Part shown: piece by piece, positions 36,949-43,008 of the stretch | How positions within the stretch are numbered: the first letter of the stretch is position 1 | How the letters are laid out: the number at the start of each line of letters is the position of its first letter | NCBI RefSeq assembly: GCF_014697375.1 | Contig: NZ_JACJRS010000047.1 | Coordinates: 1-44,104 of the forward strand | Direction of reading: 5' to 3' | Length of the DNA stretch: 44,104 nt | DNA from: Phormidium sp. FACHB-1136 | GTDB lineage: Bacteria > Cyanobacteriota > Cyanobacteriia > Phormidesmidales > Phormidesmidaceae | Program-made: the position numbers and the translations under genes | Notes under the pieces: model-generated | Told to the model about the DNA's origin: nothing | Databases searched by the model: none | Seen by the model: the letters and a program-made list of their open reading frames with translations, nothing else

Positions 36949-37050
36949 AGGGTGCCAGGTATCGGAAAGCCTTGAGGTATCAGCGGTTGCCCGTCAATTT
37001 ATCGAGGCCAACCAGGCTCCCTGGCAGCCGCAGCCGCCCCCATGAGGGTC
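36949..37050. repeat. Cluster repeat R, copy b
   Basis: AGGGTGCCAGGTATCGGAAA ... GGTTGCCCGTCAATTTATCG ... CCAGGCTCCCTGGCAGCCGC. Contains a CCAGG/CCTGG stem. Directly downstream of precursor 2 on the minus strand. Confidence 0.75.
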
Positions 37051-37080
37051 GAAAAGCATCCATGCTAGGATTAGCGATGA

Positions 37081-37251
37081 CTACTCGTCGTCCCCATCAT
37101 AGGAACACGTACCATAATGAAACCAGTCTTGGGGAGTACATCCATCTACGAGTGCTGCTTCGCTCAATTCGGCGAGGGCGCTGGGTAGCTGGCCGGTGGG
37201 TACCCGGTCTACGGGCTGCTGGGGGTTGGGGGTAATCGACTTGTTGTTCAT
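37081..37251 (-). CDS. Cyanobactin precursor peptide 2
   Basis: 56 aa from ATG 37251. Same leader through QLPSALAELSE as precursor 1, then AALVDG and the segment CTPQDWFHYGTC before SYDGDDE. The region where the others have a V-x-P-S-like site reads L-V-D-G, so the exact N-terminal cut is uncertain; a 12-residue core beginning at Cys is the simplest reading. Two Cys could become thiazolines. Leader almost identical at DNA level to precursors 1, 3 and 4, core unrelated. Confidence 0.85.
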   Translation of the reverse strand: MNNKSITPNPQQPVDRVPTGQLPSALAELSEAALVDGCTPQDWFHYGTCSYDGDDE

Positions 37252-37278
37252 TTGAGTTTCCTCATTAGGTTTACAGTT

Positions 37279-37295
37279 GACCGCTTAGGGTGGTC
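37279..37295 (-). promoter_or_regulatory. Leader hairpin before precursor 2
   Basis: GACCGCTTAGGGTGGTC, a near-palindrome with one mismatch, between the repeat leader and the TGAGGAAA binding site. Same position as in the other precursor genes. Confidence 0.45.
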
Positions 37296-37403
37296 AGTCC
37301 CTTTTTCGGTTCAGAAAAAGTCTGTATAGGGGCAGAGAAAAAGATCTGGTGACAGGGAAATGAGTCAGCATTTCTATTCATTTCCCCGCCACGCAGTCTC
37401 GCA

Positions 37404-37502
37404 AGGGTGCCAGGTATCGGAAAGCCCCGAGATATCAACGGTTGTCAATTTATCGAGGCCAACCAGGCTCCCTGGCAGGCGCAGCCGCCCCTTTGAGGGT
37501 CG
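37404..37502. repeat. Cluster repeat R, copy c, interrupted by the MITE
   Basis: AGGGTGCCAGGTATCGGAAA ... CCAGGCTCCCTGGCAGGCGC, then GAGGGTCG. The repeat resumes with GAGGGTCGAAAAGCATCCAT after the MITE at 37503-37616. Downstream of precursor 3. Confidence 0.8.
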
Positions 37503-37616
37503 GGTAGTGCATTAATCTACGGGTCAGAGAAAAAAACAGCCAAAAACAGCAATCTACTGCCGTAAGGTCTCTAGGGTCGCCTGATTATTCTCTAGCCTGT
37601 ACGAAATAGGACTACC
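37503..37616. mobile_element. 114-bp MITE, copy 2, with 8-bp target duplication
   Basis: Same element as at 20366-20478, with two substitutions and one extra A. Flanked by GAGGGTCG on both sides (37495-37502 and 37617-37624). The uninterrupted sequence exists in repeat copy b (CATGAGGGTCGAAAAGCATC near 37041), which proves an insertion. Confidence 0.92.
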
Positions 37617-37653
37617 GAGGGTCGAAAAGCATCCATGCTAGGATTAGCGATGG

Positions 37654-37836
37654 CTACTCGTCGTCCCCATCATAGGAACAAATACCCCAAAACCTACTAC
37701 CACCCTCACTTGGACCAACTTCTGCACTGAGTGCTGCTTCGCTCAGTTCAGCGAGGGCGAGGGCGCTGGGTAGTTGGCCGGTGGGTACCCGATCGACGGG
37801 TTGCTGGGGGTTGGGGGTAATGGACTTGTTGTTCAT
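37654..37836 (-). CDS. Cyanobactin precursor peptide 3
   Basis: 60 aa from ATG 37836. The leader carries a small duplication (ALALAELSE, two extra residues). The cut region reads S-A-E-V-G-P-S, close to the classical G-V-E-P-S site, giving an inferred core EGGSRFWGIC before SYDGDDE. One Cys, at the C-terminal core position. Expressed on the same strand as patD and the proteases. Confidence 0.88.
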   Translation of the reverse strand: MNNKSITPNPQQPVDRVPTGQLPSALALAELSEAALSAEVGPSEGGSRFWGICSYDGDDE

Positions 37837-37865
37837 TTGAGTTTCCTCATTTAGGTTTACGATTT

Positions 37866-37882
37866 GACCGCTTAGGGCGGTC
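37866..37882 (-). promoter_or_regulatory. Leader hairpin before precursor 3
   Basis: GACCGCTTAGGGCGGTC: perfect 6-bp stem, 29 bases before the ATG. Confidence 0.5.
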
Positions 37883-38062
37883 AGTCTCTTCCTGTTGTCA
37901 AGAAGCCTGTGGCACGGCCCGGTGTAGAGATGGGCGGCGAATGGGAGAAGACTGGGAAAGGGAGGGAGGAGGCAAGCAAGATATCTTCGGTCACCCCGTC
38001 CCCGCCTTACTTACAGTTGCCCCCATGAGAGTCGAAAAGCATTCATATATGTGTTTCTATGA

Positions 38063-38242
38063 CTACTCGTCGTCGCCATCATAGGAACAGGAACAACTAC
38101 ACATTATACTCACTACCTTGAAGGGTAGTACTCCTGCACTGAGTTCTGCTTCGCTGAGTTCGGCGAGGGCGCTGGGCAGTTGGCCGGTGGGTACCCGGTC
38201 TACCGGTTGCTGGGGGTTGGGGGTAATGGACTTGTTGTTCAT
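38063..38242 (-). CDS. Cyanobactin precursor peptide 4
   Basis: 59 aa from ATG 38242 with TGAGGAAA; the longer open frame upstream to 38491 runs through the leader hairpin and is rejected. Leader as in 1-3, then AELSAGVLPF and the inferred core KVVSIMCSCSC before SYDGDDE. Three Cys alternating with Ser at the end would allow a run of azole rings. The cut site would be G-V-L-P-F. Flanked upstream by a G-rich segment that recurs at 39340-39420. Confidence 0.88.
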   Translation of the reverse strand: MNNKSITPNPQQPVDRVPTGQLPSALAELSEAELSAGVLPFKVVSIMCSCSCSYDGDDE

Positions 38243-38270
38243 TTGAGTTTCCTCATTGAGGTTTACAGTT

Positions 38271-38287
38271 GACCGCTTAGGGGGGTC
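38271..38287 (-). promoter_or_regulatory. Leader hairpin before precursor 4
   Basis: GACCGCTTAGGGGGGTC: same element, one mismatched pair. Confidence 0.45.
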
Positions 38288-38502
38288 AGGCCCTTCTTTT
38301 TGAAAGAAGCCTGTAGCGCGGCCCGGTGTGGCGAGGGGGCGGCGATGAATAGGGAAGAGGGAGGAGATGAGGGGGTAGAGGAAGCTGGGGGAGAGGGGGA
38401 TGATGAGGAAGAGGGAAGTGTAAAGGACAGATTCTTGGGACTGTTCGGATTTTTGCTCCGTTTCTTCCCCTGCCCCCTTTCTCTCCGTCACCCGTTCTTC
38501 CC

Positions 38503-38853
38503 TTAACGTCGCTCCCAGCGAGTACCGTTATCCCACTCGATGGTGTTGAAATCCTCTGAGACCAAACCTCCAACGAATACTCCTGTATCAAAGAAAATAT
38601 CAATCTGAACCCTATTAAGATCGTCCTGAGAATCTATACGGACAGTGGCATCGCCGTAGGACCAGTGTTGCTTAGCTAAATCCCTCGCCACAATCTGATC
38701 GAAAGCATCACCAGACTCAATCACAATCTCCGATAGAAAATTGCCAGGATAGGACCAGTTACCGATGAGTTGGTTGATCGTATCGGTGACATTAGGCCCT
38801 GGTGATACTTCGTCTACCGGCTCTTCTCCGTTGATTAATTCTTCTTCACTCAT
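38503..38853 (-). CDS. Unknown 116-aa acidic protein inside the cyanobactin cluster
   Basis: 116 aa from ATG 38853, with GGGAG nine bases upstream. Acidic N-terminal 30 residues, then IGNWSYPGNFLSEIVIESGDA and beta-rich segments ending FNTIEWDNGTRWERR. The W-x-N-G-T-x-W ending resembles small beta-barrel (lipocalin-like) proteins, but I do not recognise a family. No Y-D-G tail, so not a cyanobactin precursor. It lies between precursors 4 and 6 on the same strand. It could be an immunity or binding protein, or a passenger. Confidence 0.7.
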   Translation of the reverse strand: MSEEELINGEEPVDEVSPGPNVTDTINQLIGNWSYPGNFLSEIVIESGDAFDQIVARDLAKQHWSYGDATVRIDSQDDLNRVQIDIFFDTGVFVGGLVSEDFNTIEWDNGTRWERR

Positions 38854-39013
38854 CGGTTGTTCTCCCTACGGTTTAGTAGTTTTTGCATGGTTTCTTGTTC
38901 AAGTTAGGGATAACCATCCCAGCGGAGGGGGTGACAGGAAGAAAATGTTAAAAAGTGATTTTTACTCCATTTCTTCCTCTGCTCCCTTGATCTGTTTCTT
39001 TCTCAGTTGCAGC

Positions 39014-39187
39014 CTAATCTGCATCGTCCCCATCGTAGGAGCACAAATACTCGGTACAGGTCCTTGTCGCCAGATCAGATGGCAACACAGCCGCCATACC
39101 GTTAGCTTCGGACCGTTCTAGCGACAGTTGACCACTGCTAATGCGGTTAATCGGCTTTACCTGGAGAGGCATCAGTTTGTGATTCAT
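39014..39187 (-). CDS. Cyanobactin precursor peptide 6, divergent leader
   Basis: 57 aa from ATG 39187, with AAGGAG ten bases upstream. MNHKLMPLQVKPINRISSGQ aligns with the other leaders (P-V-D-R-V-x-x-G-Q-L), but LSLERSEANG replaces the LAELSE recognition box. A cut site A-V-L-P-S is followed by the inferred core DLATRTCTEYLC and the tail SYDGDDAD. Two Cys. Because the heterocyclase box is degenerate, it may escape or only poorly undergo cyclisation, or it may depend on a different enzyme. Confidence 0.78.
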   Translation of the reverse strand: MNHKLMPLQVKPINRISSGQLSLERSEANGMAAVLPSDLATRTCTEYLCSYDGDDAD

Positions 39188-39312
39188 GGGGATTTCTCCT
39201 TAGTTTAAGTTTGTGAGTAAATGTCTGGTTGTCGAGCGAACACTCAATCGGTGAGGCTGATCGCTTTTCCTTTGCGATGAGCAGGGAAGACGGGGGCTGA
39301 AATGGCAACCCG

Positions 39313-39339
39313 ATCAGCATCTTTTCCCTTATAGGAACA
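39313..39339 (-). pseudogene. Relic of a precursor C-terminus
   Basis: The minus strand reads TGT TCC TAT AAG GGA AAA GAT GCT GAT, C-S-Y-K-G-K-D-A-D, against C-S-Y-D-G-D-D-A-D in precursor 6, followed directly by other sequence without a stop. No leader is found upstream. It lies next to an ~85-base segment (39340-39420) duplicated from 38395-38480. Confidence 0.4.
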
Positions 39340-39423
39340 GGGGGATGATGAGGAAGAGGGAAGTGTAAAAGATAGATTTTGGGACTGTTCAGATTTTTGC
39401 TCCGTTTCTTCCCCTGCTCCCCA

Positions 39424-39594
39424 TCACGTCCAAATACGTCCCCGACGAAAGTCCTTCACCCCCTTCCCCTTCTTGGCCTGTTTCCGGGCGTACTCCCACC
39501 AGTAGGCGTAGTCCTGTAATCCGGTCTGGGTGGTGGGCAGGTAGGATTTTTGTGGGGTAGTGTCGGCAGGGGCGGGGGTGTCTTTTGTAGCCAT
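39424..39594 (-). CDS. patC: PatC-like peptide with its own start inside the VWA frame
   Basis: 56 aa from ATG 39594, with a strong AAGGAG six bases upstream. MATKDTPAPADTTPQKSYLP, then LQDYAYWWEYARKQAKKGKG and a basic end FRRGRIWT. The length, the YWW.YARKQAKKG segment and the place in the cluster fit the PatC/TenC/TruC group of cyanobactin accessory proteins, whose function is unknown. The family call is from memory of its pattern. It shares frame and stop with the VWA gene. Confidence 0.6.
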   Translation of the reverse strand: MATKDTPAPADTTPQKSYLPTTQTGLQDYAYWWEYARKQAKKGKGVKDFRRGRIWT

Positions 39595-40257
39595 GGCAGT
39601 CTCCTTGTGAGAGTCGGTAGAAAGGGCAGTGTGGTGGTGGCCTAGGATAGCCACTAAAGCGGCCACAAAATCCGTGGGGGCAGCGGCGCTGGCGGCAAAG
39701 GCCAGGCCCCCCGTAGCCGTGGCAACTCGGGCATATTCCTGAGCTAGGGCATCCCGGTGGCGACTTTTCGAGAGACCCAGATGGGTATGTACCCTGACAC
39801 CAGCGGTTTGGGCCGCCTGAATGGCCCGATCCGCTGCGGCCACATCGGCGGCCTCAGGTTTCTCCCCGCCAGCCTCTAGAGCTTCGTCACCGAGATAGAG
39901 CAGGTGGCGCTGGGCTTGTGATCGCCAATCTAGGTGGGTAGTGGCATCCTCAATGGCCCGGGCGGCATCTTCCTGCGCCCCCCCATCGGGGAGTTCGCCC
40001 CGTTGGCGGCTGCGTAGGAGACCAGGGTCAACCTGGCACTCCTGGGTTAGATAGGTGCGGAGGGTTTGGGTAAAGGCGGTCTGACGCCAGCGCCCCTCAA
40101 TGCCCAGCCACACCAGCCGGATATCTAGGGGCCACTGACCTTGGGCAATCGCTAGGGCAGACTCAGCCGCCTCGCTGATCGCCCGGGCATCGGCTTTCAG
40201 CGTCGGGCTGGTGTCGGTCAAAATCACCAGATCCACCAGGGGCAGGGAGGGAGCCAT
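39424..40257 (-). CDS. VWA-domain protein reading in frame into a PatC-like C-terminus
   Basis: 277 aa from ATG 40257, with GAGG at -11 to -8; a GTG two codons earlier is the alternative. Residues about 8-200 are a VWA domain: VDLVILTDTSPTL (MIDAS D-T-S-P-T, slightly degraded), LGIEG, GGAQEDAARAIEDA, LGDEALE, AGVRVHTHLG and EYARVA. It aligns throughout with the two VWA domains of the giant protein at 2694-7823. The frame has no stop before MATKDT and continues through the PatC-like peptide. One product could be a VWA-PatC fusion, the other PatC alone (39424-39594). Sits between PatB-like and precursor 6. Confidence 0.8.
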   Translation of the reverse strand: MAPSLPLVDLVILTDTSPTLKADARAISEAAESALAIAQGQWPLDIRLVWLGIEGRWRQTAFTQTLRTYLTQECQVDPGLLRSRQRGELPDGGAQEDAARAIEDATTHLDWRSQAQRHLLYLGDEALEAGGEKPEAADVAAADRAIQAAQTAGVRVHTHLGLSKSRHRDALAQEYARVATATGGLAFAASAAAPTDFVAALVAILGHHHTALSTDSHKETAMATKDTPAPADTTPQKSYLPTTQTGLQDYAYWWEYARKQAKKGKGVKDFRRGRIWT

Positions 40258-40286
40258 ACTCACGCCTCGTTAAGGGTTGACAGGAC

Positions 40287-40502
40287 TTAAAACCAGCGAC
40301 CCAGGGCACTAAAGCCCGAATGCATCACCTGGTTATAGCTGCGTAGGGCATAGGCCGACGGGTCGTTGTAATTCGCCCCGTGCAGCAGCTTCATGCGAAC
40401 ACTGACCAGGCTCTCTACACTGCCATGTTCCACATCCACACAGGTAGCTGGCTGCAGGAAATGGGGGCGTTTAACGGGAGGGGTTTGTTTGGGTAAGGTC
40501 AT
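40287..40502 (-). CDS. patB: PatB-like cyanobactin accessory protein
   Basis: 71 aa from ATG 40502. MTLPKQTPPVKRPHFLQP, then CVDVEHGSVESLVSVRMKLL and NYNDPSAYALRSYNQVM. This pattern fits the PatB/AcyB/McaB group of small conserved cyanobactin-cluster proteins without known function. No clear ribosome binding site, and an in-frame extension to 40595 is Ser/Pro-rich and unlikely. Starts 24 bases before the VWA gene's frame ends on its side. The family call is made from pattern and context. Confidence 0.65.
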   Translation of the reverse strand: MTLPKQTPPVKRPHFLQPATCVDVEHGSVESLVSVRMKLLHGANYNDPSAYALRSYNQVMHSGFSALGRWF

Positions 40503-40593
40503 GATTTTTTGTGGGGAGAGAGGGGGGCAGAGGGGGGCAGAGGAAGCGGAAGTTCTAAAGACAGATTCTTCCCCTGCTTCCCTCTCCCCCCTC

Positions 40594-40692
40594 AAGGGTG
40601 CCAGGTATCGGAAAGCCCCGAGTTATCAACAGTTGCCCGTCAATGTATCGAGGCCAACCAGGCCCCCTGGCAGGCGCAGTCAACCCTTTAAG
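40594..40692. repeat. Cluster repeat R, copy d
   Basis: AGGGTGCCAGGTATCGGAAA ... GTTGCCCGTCAATGTATCGA ... CAGGCCCCCTGGCAGGCGCA. Directly downstream of precursor 5. Confidence 0.75.
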
Positions 40693-40725
40693 GGTGAAAA
40701 AGCACCCGTGTTATGATGGACACAA

Positions 40726-40929
40726 CTACTCGTCGTCGCCATCATAGGAACACACACACCCACAAAAGGCCACGAAACACATCGGCTCGCCTCGGGAATT
40801 CTCGCCAGCGGGTGCAACAGCTCCTCCCAACACTTCTTCGCTCAGTTGAGCGAGGGCGCTGGGCAGTTGGCCAGCAGGAACGCGATCCACGGGTTGCTGG
40901 GGGTTGGGGCTAATAGACTTGTGGTTCAT
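40726..40929 (-). CDS. Cyanobactin precursor peptide 5
   Basis: 67 aa from ATG 40929, the longest precursor. Leader MNHKSISPNPQQPVDRVPAG then QLPSALAQLSEE (LAQLSE instead of LAELSE), a GGAVAPA site, the inferred core GENSRGEPMCFVAFCGCVC and the tail SYDGDDE. Four Cys in the last ten core residues recall patellamide-type cores. At 19 residues the core would be long for a cyanobactin, so cleavage further in (for instance before M-C-F-V) is possible. First precursor after the PatA-like gene. Confidence 0.88.
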   Translation of the reverse strand: MNHKSISPNPQQPVDRVPAGQLPSALAQLSEEVLGGAVAPAGENSRGEPMCFVAFCGCVCSYDGDDE

Positions 40930-40956
40930 TTGAGTTTCCTCATTCGGTTTACAGTT

Positions 40957-40973
40957 GACCGCTTGAGGCGGTC
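40957..40973 (-). promoter_or_regulatory. Leader hairpin before precursor 5
   Basis: GACCGCTTGAGGCGGTC: perfect 6-bp stem with a loop different from the other copies (TTGAG), which supports selection on the stem. Confidence 0.5.
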
Positions 40974-41076
40974 AGTCTCTTCTTGGGTTAAGAAGCCTAT
41001 GGGGGGAGATGGGAAGAATGTTGAGGCCGTGTCTCCCGGTATTGAAGTGTCCTAGTCTCCCCTGTCTTTCTGATTC

Positions 41077-43008
41077 CTAATAGGGTGAAGACCAGCTCTT
41101 CACTTCACCCAAAGTCACCGGAATCAGGTCGCTGACATCAATCGTGAAGCGGAAAATCTTCTTAGCACGACGGCTATTTTCAGGGTCAAAGAACTTCAGC
41201 TTCACATCCCAGCAATCGCTATCTAGGCGACAGAAGGGACTTTTCTCAACGGTGATGCTATCCAGTTCCATCCCTTCCGCCACAGCCTGACTAAAGGTAG
41301 AGGCCGCCTGGAAGGCATTGGTCACCGCAAAGTTCAGAGCCCGGTCTTGGGAGGTGGTGCCCAGATTCCGGAGATCGTAGTAGATCCGATTCAAGAAGCT
41401 ATCCAGGGTGCGGCGCATCGCCTCTTCGTTGGCATCTCCCTCAGCCGCCTGCACCTGGGCAAAGGCGGCATTGACCAGATTATTGACCTTCCAGCCATAG
41501 AGACCACGGGTGCTTTGGGGTTCAATCACCGGAACCACTTGACCCGAAAACAGTTTGATGGTGCGTCCCGTTAAGAGACCCGGAATACTAACCCGCTCGA
41601 TATAGCTATCGCTGCTTTCAGGTTGAATTTGCCCTGCTAGCAGTTCTTGTAGCGCTAAGTAGGATTCCCGGGCAAAGGGGCCTTTGGGCTCAATGGCATA
41701 GACCGGGGTCAATTCAATATTCAGCGTCCAAATCAACGAGCGAGCTTCAGAAATATCGCTGGCCAGGTAATCCACCATTTGACGGGCATCGTAGGGGTTA
41801 GCAGGCACCATCGTGCCGCTTCCTAGGTCAAAGGGGGGCATTAATTGCTTGAAGGTATCGCGGCGAGCCTCAGATCCAAAGTCGTAGCCGAGGGTACCCA
41901 GGGCATAGACCAATTGGCTAGAGGCGAGATCGCTAGGCGCTTGGCTGGGGGTTACTTGATGGGTTGTCATGGGAGAATTTGGGTTAGAGATAGATGGATG
42001 GGCAAGGGTGGTCGCTGCCTCAAGGGCAACATCCGGCTCGGACGTGCTTGTGGTCACAAACCTTTCGGCTTGAGGCTCCGTAGGAGCGCTAGTGGTGACT
42101 CCTGGGGAGGCTACCACTGCTGTTCCACCACAACCGCAGCCACCAGACGCTTCAATACCAGAGGCTGCCAAGGCAGTCAGTTCATCAGACATGGGATCTC
42201 CTGTGAGTAAAGTGAATGCTCCAGGTAGGTTCAACCTACCTGCTAGACATCGGCGAGTGCCCTCAGGGATATCGACATCGCAGGGTAGAGCACTCTGTAA
42301 CAACAGTTGGCGAACTTTTTTGGGGTCGGGAATCTCCCCCCGACGCTCTTGTTCAGTTAGCAACAATGCAACTGCACCAGAAACAATAGGGGTAGCAAAG
42401 CTTGTCCCGCTAAGGCGCTCTGTACCACCACCGGGTTTAGCTCCAAGAATGTTTTGGCCAGGGGCCAAAATACCCTGCTGCTGATAGGTGATGCCCCAAT
42501 TGCTAAAGTCCAAGGGATGCCCACGGGCATCCATCGCCCCAACAGCCAAGACATTGGGCATGGCAGCGGGTACATGTAAGCAATCGCAGCCATTATTTCC
42601 CGCTGCCGCCACAATTAAAATATTTTTTTCTTGGCAGAGGCGTACGGCATTGGCCAGCCAACCATCGGACTCCCCAGCATCGGTCAGTTGACCACCACTG
42701 ATATTAATCACCTGGGCTCCGGCATTGGCCGCCTGCTCAATGGCTCGCGCCATATCTAACTGCGTAGCACTGTTTCGCTCATCCGAAAAGATAGGCACTA
42801 TCAGCCCTCGACACTGAGGCGCAATCCCTGCAATACCGCTACCGGGCTGGCCAAAGATAATGCTGGCAACGTGGGTCCCATGGCTAGACATCTGGCCATC
42901 CCGGCGAACCGTATCGGTCACGAGGGTGGGTAGCGAGACGAGATCTGCTCCATCAAAACAAGCATGGCCTGTATCGACAGGACCATCTAAGACAGCAATG
43001 GTGATCAT
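41077..43008 (-). CDS. patA: PatA-like cyanobactin leader protease
   Basis: 643 aa from ATG 43008 (MITIAVLDGPVD...); a GTG at 43056 would add 16 residues, and neither has a strong binding site. Residues 1-270 are a subtilase with Asp8 (VLDGPVD), His43 (SSHGTHVAS), oxyanion Asn138 (AAGNNG) and Ser203 (SGTSFATP). A Ser/Thr/Pro linker follows with a short Cys/Gly cluster (GGCGCGG), then the C-terminal domain from about 370 (YALGTLGYDFGSEARRDTFKQ) shared with PatG. No macrocyclase insert between Asp and His, as expected for the N-terminal leader protease. First gene of the minus-strand cluster. Confidence 0.93.
   Translation of the reverse strand: MITIAVLDGPVDTGHACFDGADLVSLPTLVTDTVRRDGQMSSHGTHVASIIFGQPGSGIAGIAPQCRGLIVPIFSDERNSATQLDMARAIEQAANAGAQVINISGGQLTDAGESDGWLANAVRLCQEKNILIVAAAGNNGCDCLHVPAAMPNVLAVGAMDARGHPLDFSNWGITYQQQGILAPGQNILGAKPGGGTERLSGTSFATPIVSGAVALLLTEQERRGEIPDPKKVRQLLLQSALPCDVDIPEGTRRCLAGRLNLPGAFTLLTGDPMSDELTALAASGIEASGGCGCGGTAVVASPGVTTSAPTEPQAERFVTTSTSEPDVALEAATTLAHPSISNPNSPMTTHQVTPSQAPSDLASSQLVYALGTLGYDFGSEARRDTFKQLMPPFDLGSGTMVPANPYDARQMVDYLASDISEARSLIWTLNIELTPVYAIEPKGPFARESYLALQELLAGQIQPESSDSYIERVSIPGLLTGRTIKLFSGQVVPVIEPQSTRGLYGWKVNNLVNAAFAQVQAAEGDANEEAMRRTLDSFLNRIYYDLRNLGTTSQDRALNFAVTNAFQAASTFSQAVAEGMELDSITVEKSPFCRLDSDCWDVKLKFFDPENSRRAKKIFRFTIDVSDLIPVTLGEVKSWSSPY

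Noticed and set aside
36819..37235. Plus-strand frame through repeat R (also at 33672-34097 and 40393-40716)
   Set aside because: The similar peptides (GARYRKALRYQRLP...) arise because repeat R is duplicated. They run antisense to precursor genes and have no start context.
38063..38491. 142-aa version of precursor 4
   Set aside because: The N-terminal extension runs through the conserved leader hairpin and repeat, while the ATG at 38242 has the same binding site as all other precursors.
38503..38853. 116-aa protein as a RiPP precursor because of E-P-V-D-E-V-S-P-G resembling Q-P-V-D-R-V-P-T-G
   Set aside because: No G-Q-L/LAELSE box, no Y-D-G tail and a folded-looking beta-rich sequence; the resemblance is too short.
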